DNA of 64,000 bases. Origin: Sclerotiophoma versabilis (Eukaryota; Ascomycota; Dothideomycetes; Pleosporales; Didymellaceae). Location of the stretch: NCBI GenBank assembly GCA_012274445.1, contig JAAROD010000058.1, positions 1,302,001 to 1,366,000 on the forward strand, read 5' to 3'. The notes under the pieces are model-generated. The model ran no database searches. It had not been told where the DNA came from and saw only the letters and a program-made list of their open reading frames with translations. Shown piece by piece: positions 1 through 11,441 of the stretch; the first letter of the stretch is position 1, and each line of letters starts with the position of its first letter. Made by a program: the position numbers and the translations under genes.

Positions 1-465
1 ATGGGTACGCAGCAGCAAGATCAGTGATCCACTGATAATGGTCGGCGAGGGAGTGGTATGAGTTGAACCATGTTGCGTTGGGCGCTACGCCGGCTATCAC
101 CTGTTTAGTGGGGTTCAATACAAGGTCCTGGAGTACATACCCGCATATACAGAGAAACTGTTCTCGTCGGCGATAGATGCTCCCAAGTTCTCGTGCATGA
201 TCTTGGTCTCGAAGTTCTTTGTGGCAGCCTCAAACGCAGAAAGCTGCTCAGGTGCGACTGAAACATCAACGACATCGCCGGACGATGGCTTGCCCTTCCA
301 GACATCAAGCTGCAGCTTGTTCACCACCTCTTGAAATTTGGCCGTGTTGGAAGGTCCATTGACACGGAAGACCTTCCAGTCATCGTAGCTGATCTTTTGC
401 TTGTTCGAGACCGATGCAGCGGAGGCCAACCCCAGAGAGGCGAGAGTGACGCCAAGAAGCTTCAT
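1..465 (-). CDS. Secreted M14 metallocarboxypeptidase, N-terminal part (cut by window edge)
   Basis: This is the start of a zinc carboxypeptidase precursor, a secreted enzyme that removes C-terminal residues from peptides. Exon 1 (465 to 141) begins with a signal peptide (MKLLGVTLASLGLASA). An activation-peptide region follows, recognisable from the WKVFRV segment, the LQLDVWKG segment and the VDVSVAPEQLSAFEA stretch. A 47-nt intron (140 to 94, donor GTATGT, branch-like CTAAAC) splices in phase to exon 2 (93 to 1). Exon 2 encodes the start of the peptidase domain (WFNSYHSLADHYQWITDL, the typical M14 opening). The zinc ligands and catalytic Glu lie beyond the left edge, so activity cannot be judged. 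It is divergent from the kinase gene at 1995. The family call rests on propeptide plus domain opening. Confidence 0.85.
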
Positions 466-1994
466 GTTGAAGAGCGTCCGAGCTGTTTAACAGAGTAGCT
501 GGTGAGGACAATGATGGTCACTCCAAGACCTGCCTTATATATGAGTAGCAAGTCGCACCTACCGTCTTCATCGTGCGCCCGGCTTCATGAGTTGTCCATA
601 GTGCATTCATCGCACCTGCCATACTCGACTTGCGTGCCGCCGGCACCAAGGCTACGCCAGGAAGTTCGGAAGCCTGTTGTCTTGGTATTGCAGCTCTTTA
701 ATATATTATCCTATGATAAGGCTGAATCTAGAAGGCCATTTATGCAAGACTGCGGTGATCGGCCGGGATGTACAATAGCGTGGCCAGGAGCAGCTCCGGA
801 ACAGGCACGAGCTTGAACAAGATAAGATCGAATAAGCATTGAGGCTTTCTGACTGGTCACGCGTGGACGTGGTCGTGTTTCGAACTACGGTGTTTCGCTG
901 CATCTTGGAGGTTCTATTGACGGGGAAAGCGCGGGGTTGGACAGCCGACCTTCCACTTGTGGTTTGGGCGTAACAGTGATGCGCCGTCTGATTAGGGAAG
1001 GAAGATCTGTCGGGCGACAGCCGTGGCCTGCTGATCGCCCTGATGATCATAGCTGAGATGTGTTGTAAATCGGTCTTGATGAGACGATAGCCATAAACGC
1101 AGGAGAAGAGGTTTGATGACGTCATCATTCGGCGCGAACGCGTGCTGGACGCGCTTGTGATTCACCCTACAGGAGATCTTTCAAGCCATCTCCACAATCC
1201 TCCAAAATCTGGAGTCAAGCAATTGCAATGCTTCTGTTTTCGCAGAAATCTGAATTGTGCTTACAATGGTCTCGCACATGAGCTTCACACACCATGAGTC
1301 GCTACCCACTTCAGGTATCAAGTTGAAATTTTCATCGTAGCTACACGTGTGGCTGGCTTCCTGGAGATTACACTTTACACAACTCTCAGTTGTATCTCGG
1401 CATTGTAGTGCACGGGCGGCGGCTTGCGAGGTGAAGCACAACTTCAAAGGCTGGGAGACAACGCAGCAACGCAACATAACCAAAATCCACCAAATCTAAG
1501 AGCGACCAACGATGCTCATGCTCAAGTAGGACTCAGGCGCAGTCATGTCTTGTGAGATACGCCGGGGAACAACCCCCAAGACGCCAAATGATCTTCCGAC
1601 ACCTGCTCTTCGCTCTACCTCGAACAAAGCGGGCGACGAAATTCTAGGCTACACAAAAGCTTGTTACTCACAATGACTTCTTCGAGCCGACAAAGCTCAT
1701 TTACCAGCGACAATGAGATGCTGCCTTATTTCGCAAGTGCGGGTTGCTTTTACACAACAATGAACAGGTGAGAACGAAGCACAAGTGCCTTTCATACTAC
1801 AACAACAGAGTTTCAAACCATGCAAAGCTTTGTTGGGTGTAACAAGCTCTGAAAGTCAATGAAGCCCCATGCTAACTGCAGCGGTGTGCTCTGTCTCTAT
1901 TCAGTCAATTTTGAGCAGCTATATTAAGTGACCATCCAGCCTCTGTAGAAGGAGATATCAGCGAGACACTGAATTTATTACAAGATTCATCAAA
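466..1994. other. Intergenic, divergent promoter region
   Basis: This 1.5 kb separates the carboxypeptidase and kinase starts. Open frames of 70-140 codons occur on both strands, but none has a recognisable domain, signal peptide or plausible splice partner. A 100-codon minus frame (1483 to 1181) is rich in cysteine yet has no secretion signal. I see no repeat or RNA gene. Confidence 0.5.
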
Positions 1995-4675
1995 ATGGCA
2001 AACCCAAGGCGTCCTGATGTCACTACTAATGAAAACCAAACACTTTACCACAGCCTAGATGTGACTGATCAAGGCGTGTTCAATGGGCTAACCAGCAAAA
2101 CGGACAGAAACAAATTTTTGGAGATGGTCCAACGAAGTTGGCTTGATGAGGATGCGGAACAGCGTATGTCAATAGGTTACTTCCAGAATACTTCACTGAC
2201 AAGCCTCAGATAACACACTGCCTGTAGATGGCCAATATATCGTGGATAGATGGAACACCTACGGTCGCCGAATCCGAAGGGTAAGAAAACGACCTACGGC
2301 CGCTATTCAGGCAGTAGCACCTCTCGTTGTTCACATAGAGCAACCTGCTGGCATACAGATAGACCATTCTATAGTAGGGCTCACAGCAGTTTCTCCACCG
2401 CAGAGTCCACTGGCCGAATTGTCTCCACGATTCGCGTGTCAAGGTGATGAGAATAGGGATATTCAATTATCACCTACCAAAGGACAAGCAGACTTTATCG
2501 CAGCCAACCTCAACGCTCCCTGGAAGTTCGCTGATGTGGTTTTCCAGAAGGAGCCAATGTCAGAGTGGGGCAGAGTTCCATTGGCCCCGACGACATCCGT
2601 GTGTCTGCTCGTACGTCCCAGAGAGGATGGACATATCGAAGAGGTGGGTTGCAAACTCGAAGCAAGCATTAATTTGCTAATGAAAGATATAGCAACTCGC
2701 AGTCAAATATCTTGAGGTCAACGAGCTGGTTGGCGGACCGGACAATGCAACCCCAGAAGTCGCTAACGCCGCCGTACAGCGTGAAGTCAATGTACATCAA
2801 CTCGTAGGTTTAACACAGTGCAGCCATGTCATTAAATATCGCGGGCATAGTATACGCACATCTGATAGTCACGTAATTAGACCGAACGACGACGAAGTTC
2901 GAAATTACAAGCGAAAGACTGTTCATCTCTATCAGGATTTTGCCGGATCTGGCAACCTCGAACATCTTATCGATCGTCACAGGGAAAAGAATAAGTAAGT
3001 TGATTTGCAATTTATTGTTTTATGTTGCCTAATAGTAGCAGACCCATTAATGAACACTTTATATGGTATGTGCTTCGTGAACTGACCGAAGCTCTCGTCG
3101 CGCTACACAGAGGGCCCGGATATTGCACCAAACCACACACGCCTGTGGTTGGGCTTCCAGCTTCTGGAGAGTATCTTGCCCTTTCTGTGCCACCGTGGCT
3201 ACCCATCCTGCATTTGGACATCAAGACGGATAACGTCTTCTTGGAGACCAACAATGCTGAATACCCAGCTTACCCAAAACCGGTGCTGGCAGATTTTGGG
3301 GTGTCATGTCAGGGGACTGAAAAGATCATTGATTTGAAGCATTGCAACGGCACACCTGAGCACGTTCCGAGGTTCGCAGGAACAAGTGGCTGGCATCCTC
3401 CAGTAAGTGCATAGTAGATAACTGATTGGACATGGCGCTGACTTGTGCCTACAGGAACGTCACGATGGCGCTCTTAAAGGTGCTCCTGTACACGAGGGTT
3501 TAACTGTCGATCCCGATTATGCGCCTTATGAGTGGCAACTATCAGGAAAGTCTGATGTTTGGGCGTCAGGGCTTATTGTGCACAAAATGATGTACGCACA
3601 TCGTACTGACACTGTAAATGACCCAAAGTTAAACGAGACAGTTTCAGTAGAGGACTACACTCTGAGTAATGAGGGCACCTGGAAGGACATCCTGCGTAAG
3701 GACAAGATCCATGAACATCAAAGCCACTTCGAAGTCTCCACGGCTAACATAAGTCATCTCCCTGATGGATACAGCGCACGGTTGTGCCTTCTCGCCATGC
3801 AGTGTATGCGGCATGATATCGAAGATCGACCAGATCTTGAGCAATTGCTGAATCTATGCCAACAGGAGCTCACTCGCTTGGACAATCTCCCCAGCTCTAC
3901 CGCGGGCAAAAGGAAGCGGGATGATCACGGCGACGACGAATCCACGCTGCTAGTTGGCAAAGAATCCTGGAACCGTAAGTTCAGCAAATATTCCATTGGG
4001 GAGATCTACCAGCCTAGGCATCCACGTACGAAAGTTGATCTCACTGTGACTCACCCATATCGTGGAGCATACAGTCAGATCGTCAACGCATGGTCCGCAA
4101 TGCCAAGACCAACGCCTGCTGGCCAAGACATTGTCATAGACGCGATCAATTGGTACCTACTAGACTATCAAAATGATCATGCCATGGTCAACTCATCTGA
4201 TCACCCTGATCGGACGGTCCAGGAGTACGACTGGGCCGTCAAGTACTTGGTAAGTTGTCTTCGTAAACGTAGCAACTCACAAGGTGGCGCCTACGTTCTC
4301 ACCACCGAATACATAGAGGATCATAGCGGAAGTGAATGGATCGACACCGCTTTTGAGCCTGAGGTCAAGATCAAGATTCTAGAGCATCTGCTTACCATTG
4401 ATGAATTCTGGAACCATGCGTCTATTCTTGATGTAGAAAAGGGCCAGGAAGCGCTCGGCGCATTAAAGAATGCGTTGGATTGGGGGTTGATGATGCTGAG
4501 AGACACCGTTACGCCGGTCGTCGTGAACGCTACGGGTAGTCCTACTGGAAGTAGTCCTACTGCAGGTAATCCTGCTGAGCCACGAGAACCGAGGATGAAA
4601 GACCAGTCAGCTCTGCATAAGGGTATTTTTGATTGGATCTTTGTTAAGCCCTCAGGTGCTTTTTACAAAGGTTAG
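1995..4675 (+). CDS. Divergent eukaryotic protein kinase with a long C-terminal extension
   Basis: Five exons (1995-2163, 2228-2643, 2693-2994, 3036-3402, 3455-4675) join in phase to give 824 residues. The kinase fold is visible. The ATP Lys is K200 (LAVKYL), the helix-C Glu is about E226, the catalytic loop is HLDIKTDNVF (D357, N362), the metal-binding motif is DFG (D382-G384), the activation-segment end reads HPPE, and VWASG and RPDLEQLL follow. Two features are odd. The segment before K200, where the glycine-rich loop should lie, has no GxGxxG. The HRD Arg is Leu. A roughly 35-residue insert precedes the catalytic loop. After the kinase domain comes a basic KRKRDD patch and about 270 residues of unknown helical character, ending in a PTGSSPT-type low-complexity stretch. 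The catalytic Lys, Glu and both Asp residues remain, so activity is possible. The substrate is unknown. Exon 4 could start one codon later at an alternative AG. Confidence 0.85.
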
Positions 4676-5406
4676 CATAGCATGTCGTATAATTAAAGTG
4701 ACAAAGTCGTCGAGCAGAGGAATCGTTGTAATCCGCCATCAATCTTCTGCCCGACTAAAAGTAACATCCTTCTGTACTTTTCATACTAATCACTACTAAG
4801 CCTCAATGTTTCTAAGCTTATGTCGCGCAGATCTTGGTATCCCTGTGCATGGGGTGTTGCGTTGTCGTTAGAATGGCCGATCGCCCGAGCAGAACATGGA
4901 CTATTTCTCGGAACATTGGCCCTCTTCAATGCCAGGAACAGCATGTCAGACTAGCTATTAAAGTACGTGATGGGCCGAATACAAGCTACAAATTGTTCTA
5001 GCCAACAGAAAAGACGTGAGCAACGTATGAGCTTATGAAACACGTTCCGTCACTACCACTATAATATTGGTGAGGTGGTGCGTTGTTGCGAATGCACGGT
5101 TGCATCTAAGCTCAACTTGTGACAGGTGTGCTCCTTGTCATCCATGCCCTGAAACCTCGATAAGTGAAACGAATAATTTCCGAACATTGAACAAGCACGA
5201 CAAGCAACGCGTACTTCCGGGTATGCATGTGGATCAAGCCTTCCTGACCCCATATTTTTTGGAGATGCGGATGACGAGACGAGAGCCGAGACCGTTGAAA
5301 CAGAGCGTATAAGAAGGTAGAAGACTTACTAGAAATCTTATCAGCCAGCACCAGAAGGAAGTAATCCACCAACCACTCGTTAGCACAGTCGTTACCAAAC
5401 CTCAAA
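4676..5406. other. Intergenic
   Basis: This stretch separates the kinase stop from the small secreted protein. A TATAAGAA box at 5308-5315, about 90 nt before the next ATG, is the only regulatory-looking element noticed. Open frames here read as shadows or chance. Confidence 0.5.
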
Positions 5407-5896
5407 ATGTTCGCCAAGTCCATCATCACCGTCCTCACACTCGCTGTCGCTGTGACTGCCACTCTCGACCCAGCTACCTCGAATACCAAGGGCAAATATC
5501 CATCCCACCCCAGCTGCTCCGGTATATTGATTCTACTTGTCTGTACCTGTGAGCTTCGTGACTAACACCTAGGCAGTAACCAAGACCTCAAAGGCCATTC
5601 AGGCCGCCGAGTGCAGCCACAACACCCGTGTCTCCGGTACCCAGACGTTCGCAGTTTTCACCCAAGACCACCAGTATGATGGCAACCACGGTTTCCCATA
5701 CGGCACGTGCGAGGCATACACTTGCAGCCCCGGCACAGAAATGAGCAGCGACAGCGACAAGTGGACTTTCTTCTGGAGCAATGCTGGTGAGGAGTCTGGT
5801 GAAGGCGCTGGCTGCATCAAAAGCCCTAAAGACGGCACATGCGGTTGCGAGAACTCGGATGGCACTTTCGTTTATGGTGGCAGCAACTGCAAGTAA
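5407..5896 (+). CDS. Small cysteine-rich secreted protein (effector-like)
   Basis: Two exons (5407-5521 and 5577-5896) give 144 residues. The 55-nt intron has donor GTATAT and acceptor GCAG. A neighbouring AG two bases after CT would break the frame, so the GCAG acceptor is preferred. The N-terminus is a clear signal peptide (MFAKSIITVLTLAVAVTA). The mature part carries eight cysteines: one just before the intron, then those in AECSHN, GTCEAYTCS, GAGCIK, GTCGCE and the penultimate residue. That even number fits four disulfides in an extracellular protein. No enzyme motif or named family is recognised. Size, secretion and Cys content are those of fungal effector or antimicrobial-type candidates, but the role is inference. 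It has its own short promoter and is co-directional with both neighbours. Confidence 0.75.
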
Positions 5897-6879
5897 GCAT
5901 TGGAATGGAAGCGATGGAATGGATAAGGGTGAAACCAAATCACATCTTTAGCTTTAAGAGTTCTTATGACGATTGCATTGCGTTTTCCTAACAGCACACA
6001 AGAATTTGAGTGGTGATGAACAAGAGGTTAATACTGACACATTTATGTGAGCAAGTAAGCGCTTCTTCAGGTCGTCCTAGCCCATGTCTCTGGGTGCCCA
6101 AACTGCGGCTTATCACGTGACACACTAGCTGCTCGGCTTATTAAATCTACCGGGCCCCTCGACGCAACATCAAGTTACAACTGTAGACTTCGGCTCAACC
6201 TGTTGTGCCATCAACCTCACCGGTACAAGCCATGCAAGCCCTTTCGGCACACGCAAGAGGCGCCGCAGCCATAGGCGCACTCAGCCAAGCCACCGAGCCA
6301 CTAGCTGAGCCTACCGCCGCACACACAAGGAACAGCGAAGGATTATCCCTCTCCGCCCCAAGGACATCCAGCAGCTCTGTGCGCGCCCTCTCATCGTGTG
6401 CGCGCCAATGAAGAGCCGTCTTTTCAGCGGAGAGAACATTATCGACCTTACGTAAATCTTCTTTCACTTGGCGCACTGTTCCGAATTGCCGATTCTTACC
6501 CACTTGAGCGACAAGCCAAAAGACATCAAGACGACAAGGCGGAACTCGGAACTTCAAAACTTTTCAACCTTCCTCTAGCGATGTAGATGCCAAAGGCGCC
6601 AATGCCTTCCAAGAAGACGTTTTGTGTCTGAGAGCATGGAAGGCTGAATCCGACGCTATCGACAGGTCCGCCGCTAGGTGCAAGATACGGGTGAGCTTCT
6701 GTTATCTCTGGCTTGCCACAAAGTAGTCATGCGGGGGTGTAGTGGAGGACCGTGAGCTGGTGTATAAGATGCTCCTGGCACGCGAGCAAACGGAGGGACC
6801 GATCGAACCCTGACGGTCCTGCTCCAAGTCCACGCATCATCGAATCTGTACTCATTTCCATTCGACAGGGTCGCCAACC
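5897..6879. other. Intergenic with ambiguous coding-like segments
   Basis: From about 6195 to 6700 several frames are open on both strands. A minus frame of 120 codons (6557 to 6195) lacks an ATG. On the plus strand, the frame running from the Ser/Ala-rich ORF at 6232 into 6575-6690 is interrupted by stops. None of the translations is recognisable. This may be an eroded gene or upstream untranslated sequence of the transporter at 6880. I cannot support a gene call. Confidence 0.3.
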
Positions 6880-8471
6880 ATGGGTGAAATCGAAGAGGTC
6901 AAGGACGGAAGGGTTGTTCGAGAGGGCTCTCCCACGAGCTCTCCGTCCAACCTTTCGCCTCAGCCCACCTACGCCGAGGAAATGCCCGAAAAGAAGAAGA
7001 CCTTGTGGCAGAAGTTCATCACACCCGGATCAGTTCTGCAAATCATTGCTGCCGCGTTACTTGCGATTGCTATCGGTTTGATCGTGACCACTCAGGTCGC
7101 AGATATCCCGGATGCAGCTGTTGCACTTCTCGCCATCCCCGGTCAGCTATGGTTGCGCGCCTTGAGAGCTGTTGGTCAGTGTTCCTGCTATTCTCCACAC
7201 CCCACTCATGCTAATTCCCACAGTTCTTCCTATGATTGTAACAGCAATGATCATGGCCATCCAGCGCCTCCGTACCATGACCCAAGGTGGTGGCAAAGCC
7301 GGCAAACTCGCGCGCTGGACCATTGGCTACTATGTGATCACCACTATAATAGCAGTCGCGCACTCGTGTATACTGGTCGGCCTGGTTTGGTCAAAACTCA
7401 TGACTGTTGTCAGCCGCGACCAACTGCAAGTCGATGAATCGGACCAAGAGACTATTGACGAGCGTCAGTCTCTCGAAATCCACGAGGTTGTCGTCGACAT
7501 GTTCTACTCCCTTGTTCCCAACAACGTCGTCAACGCCATGGCTACCGATTCCCTCCTCGCTGTACTCGTCACCGCTGTGGTACTGGGATATTGCATCAAG
7601 CCTGGTAGCGCAATTGCCCGCGCAATCGAGGAAATCGAGCAGATTATCATGAAGATTATCACTGTACTGATCTATCTCGCACCCATCGGTGTATTCTTCC
7701 TTATCATGCCGAACCTTTTCCGTCTCGATATCGCAGAGATCGGTCTTAATCTAGGCATTCTCATCGGCGCTACGCTATGTGGCATGGTTCTGCACCTCTT
7801 CATCATCATACCAATCATCTTCTTCGCGTTCACGAGGAAGAACCCGTACGCATTATGGATGCGCTGTAGCCCGGCTTGGGTCACTGCGTGGGGTACATCG
7901 TCGAGCGCTGCAACGCTGCCGGTTACCATTCGCTGTACGTTAGCCCAGGGCATACCGGTCACGATAACGAAGTTTGCGGTGCCGCTGGGTTGCTTGATCA
8001 ACATGGACGGAACAGCTATCTATTTCCCCATCGTCGTGGTGTTCTTGGCTGCAACACAAGGCATCACACTCAGCGCTGCCGACTATATCATCGTGGTTTT
8101 ATTATCCACACTCGCATCCATCGGCACAACACCGATCCCTAGCTCCAGTCTTGTGCTTGTAGTCATGATTTGCGGTAAGTTCCCCCACATCCAAAGCCCC
8201 CGTTTACCAGATTCTGATGATAGCAGGCACCATCGACGTTCCCGTCACTGGCATGTACGCTGTCGTCGTAGCTATCGATTGGTTCCTGGACCGCTTCCGC
8301 ACCCTGGTCAACGTGAGCTGCGATATCTTCGCCGCCACTGTCGTGACGAAGGTCACAGGTATTGTGGACGACCCGGAGGACACACTCGACGATGCGCATG
8401 CAGACGTCGCGCATGGTGCCAGTGTTGACACCAACAGCCTACGTGAGACGCATGGCGTGGGGAAAGTGTGA
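6880..8471 (+). CDS. Sodium:dicarboxylate/amino-acid symporter (SDF/DAACS family)
   Basis: Three exons (6880-7174, 7224-8174, 8227-8471) give 496 residues. Introns are 49 and 52 nt and both splice in phase 1. The protein should be a multi-pass plasma-membrane carrier importing glutamate, aspartate or C4-dicarboxylates with sodium or protons. Family signatures are clear. There is a serine-rich hairpin (WGTSSSAATLPVT), the sodium/substrate motif NMDGTAIY, the second hairpin SIGTTPIPSSSL, and the final helix with DRFRTLVNV. The N-terminus is a hydrophilic tail of about 45 residues ahead of the first membrane span (VLQIIAAALLAIAIGLIV). A large loop rich in Asp, Glu and Gln sits between two spans near residues 165-190. 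Length is close to eukaryotic homologues, and no truncation is seen. It is convergent with the regulator ending at 8866. The exact substrate cannot be read from the sequence. Confidence 0.9.
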
Positions 8472-8865
8472 TTTACGTTTGCCGTACGGTACAGCACGAT
8501 TAGAGGAACGAATGTCTACACATAATAGCATAGTGCATCTTTTAATGACACTGACATTTTGAATTTTACGACACCTTGCTCGGCTTTGTGGTGATCATCA
8601 AGACGCATTCGAGAGTGTTTTTGTTTGTTCGTCTCCGGTCCATCGTGTCATATAGGGATTGGACGGAGGTGTCCTCAGGCCTGGGGCTTCAAGATAAGAG
8701 CTCGGAGGTAATTACGCCCATGATGTTCCAAGTAGAGTAGGAATTCAAACAGCGCGCAGTTGACATTGATCATGCGCATTGACGTCATGTCTGCAGTAAG
8801 ATACGTCAGATGATTTGCCGAAGCATCAAACACTTTTTTCTAACCTTCGTTACGCTTTACACCGT
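8472..8865. other. Intergenic between convergent genes
   Basis: The 3' ends of the symporter (plus) and the regulator (minus) face each other here. No gene, repeat or strong hairpin was noticed. Confidence 0.5.
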
Positions 8866-11198
8866 TTAGAAAAGCATGCCCAAATCTTGTCCCCCTTCCC
8901 AGCCAACCCCATCAAGACTGAAACCATTCGCACTCCAGCCCATGTCCAGCGGTAGAAACCCATTCCACAACGCGCTCTCGTCCGCTGGCATCCCATTGTT
9001 CCCATGCATAGCGAAATCGCTAACAGCACCGAGATCCGTCCAGCCGAAATCGCCCATCTGCTCCGTCAGCGCGGGACTCTCTCCCGTGCCAACCGAGCTG
9101 GTGTGAGGAGATTGAGCGGTGGTGGCAGTACTCGGCGGCACTGGGAAGCCATTCTGGTCGACGGGGTTGGAGGCGACGCTGGTGCCAGGGTGTCTGAACG
9201 CTGAGCGAGAAGATTTATCCTTTCGAGGGACCTTGGCCCAGAGGAGCTTCAGCAGTTGCGAGTACCGACTCCCCGGGTGCTGAATACCGCTCTCCACGCC
9301 TACGGCACTGCGTTGTAAGCGAGAGACCGTCTCATTGATCATTGCGCGGATCGCGCGGTCCTCATCTCCTGATATGACGCCTGTGCAGCGTGCGCGGTAT
9401 AAGAATACGCCAGCGTGCACGAGGTAGAGGTAGTACCGTAGCGGCATGAAACGCAGGCTTGTCTCGGGAGAGACAAAGTTGTTGACAGTCGTAAGGATGG
9501 CTTTTGCTGCGTCGAGCCCTTCATAGATAAACCGCGCGTCCCCGACTGCGCCGACGTTGTTGACAAACACGCGCTGCGGTGCTTGTGGGCCGAGGCCGGT
9601 TGCTGAGGATTGAGGATCGGAAGAGCTATTAGCTGAGGGAAGGGCGCGGAGGACGGTCGCTTGGAAGGCAAATGCGTTTGTGTATAGACGTAAGTAATCG
9701 TACGACATCAGCAGACATGCTTTCAGTGGTGGAGAGCACGTCAACGTGCCCCAGACACTCTTCCATCCATAGATGGCGGAGCGGAAGTCGTCAATAAATT
9801 TGATGTAGCTCCCGCTCATATTGCTGCGGAATGATGCGCCTGGGTTGCTGTAGAGGGTATCGTGCACGTTGGAGAAGAGTTGGGTCAATTCGAGATTGGC
9901 TTGGAAGATCGAGGCGTAGTCCTCCTCGTTGGGCGATTTGGGGATCAAGCTGGGGTAATCTTCGCGTCGTAATGTGGTCAGCGGTCCAGGTCCACGACTC
10001 CAGAACGCCTTGCCTATACGAATGCTGATATGGCGGTCGGACACATATGCGGCAGTCCATATCAGACGCTTGCGACTGTGCTGCGGATCCTTCGCCTGGT
10101 CGACGAAGCGGAAGGAGTACTTATCTAGAGCCAGGAAGTAGGCAATTCGCAGGGCGATGCCAACGTGCATCCATGACTCTTTGTCTTCTTCGCCTTTCCC
10201 TACCTTGCCGGAGCCGCGCTGTGTATAGGGGGCCCATTCGGCCAGCAAGAGTAACGCTTCTACGGCCTCGATGCCGGCTTCACCTCCAGCGGCGAGGTTG
10301 GCGACAAGACTCTTCATGTGCTCGGTACATGCTTCGTAGATGTGCAGTTCGTTGACGAGGTCTTTCGAGGCAATCAGGAGGAGGGCTGTGAGAAGGTGCG
10401 GCTCCTTCCTGACCATGTCAGACATGCGCGTCGCATCGAATGCATGTGCAGGCGCCAGCGGGTAAAACGGATGGTAGTTCTGCTGGTAGCGCACCAACAG
10501 CTGGGACAGCGAGTGCACGCTGAGAAGGCCACGGTCTAGCAGAGGGTACGAGAAGGACAGCGGCGGGGCGTGCATGGCCGAAGTCGCACTCGCGGATCCC
10601 AGCCCTGGCCCGGCGGCCGCGTTGGCGGCATTGTTGCTCTCTTCGTTCGAGCTCGACTCGCCTGCGACCCGGGCCAGTATGCCCAGGGCGTCGGAGGGGT
10701 TCTGGAGGTTGTTGAAGGGCAGCTCGTCGGTGTTGGACGAGTCGGAGCCTGCGGCGTGGGGGTTGTCGCCGTACTGTTGCTGCTGCGCGCCTGCCTCGTG
10801 CGACCACGTGCCCAGGTTCCCCAGCGTGTGGAAGCTGCCGTCCTCAGGCGCGGTGGCCGTCAGCGAGGGCAGGCCGGGGTTCGTTTCGTCGATGCGCTTC
10901 TTGCGCACGCGTCGCCCGCCGCGGTTGCTGCCGCCCAGCACGCACTCGAGATTGTCGCGCTTGCATCGCAGGCACGGGATGGTGCCCTGCTCGTCGCTGG
11001 AAGCTGTCAGCGGGTTGCCCAATACCTGGTTTGCTGATGCTGCGCAGCCGCGGCAACTCACAGCAAGCACCGGCTCTTCCGCTTGCGACAGTTCAGACAG
11101 GCCTGGTGGGCCCGCTTGCCCTTGGACGAGTCATCCTCGTGCGCAGTGCTCGACTTCTGCGCGTCACGCACAGTTTGCTGTGGGGAAGTCAGGTCCAT
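8866..11198 (-). CDS. Zn2Cys6 fungal transcription factor
   Basis: Exon 1 (11198 to 11062) and exon 2 (10996 to 8866), joined over a 65-nt intron, give 755 residues. The intron falls inside the zinc cluster, and only the joined reading restores it. Cysteines are at about 34, 37, 44, 54, 57 and 64 (CLNCRKRKSRC then PCLRCKRDNLEC). A basic linker (GGRRVRKKR) follows. The middle region (LLVRYQQNYHPFYPLAP through YDYLRLYTNAFAFQA) matches the fungal-specific transcription factor domain. Acidic, Ser-rich and Gly/Asp-rich tails flank it and may activate transcription. An upstream in-frame ATG at 11381 would add 61 Arg-rich residues. The start at 11198 gives a more usual short leader. It should act in the nucleus, but the target pathway is unknown. 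It lies downstream of a second Zn2Cys6 gene on the same strand. Confidence 0.9.
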
Positions 11199-11441
11199 CC
11201 CGCATTGTCGACCGTGTCGTGGGGAGAACGGGCTTTGATGCCTCGGAATGGCCTGCGGCTTTTGCTGCCTTGGTCGCCGAGCTGCGTCTGATCCCCGCTC
11301 GGCCCGACAACGGCTTCTTCGCGCCCGGGGCCTGGAACTCGGATCGGATACCCGCTCCGCAGCACCGTCTGTGGAAACCAAAGCATCGGCTGTGGGCTGC
11401 CAGCTGCTCCCATGTTAACCATCTGCCTCTGCAAGACCCTG

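Noticed and set aside
1181..1483. Cysteine-rich 100-codon minus frame
   Set aside because: No signal peptide, no family signal and no supporting context. Cysteine richness alone is not enough.
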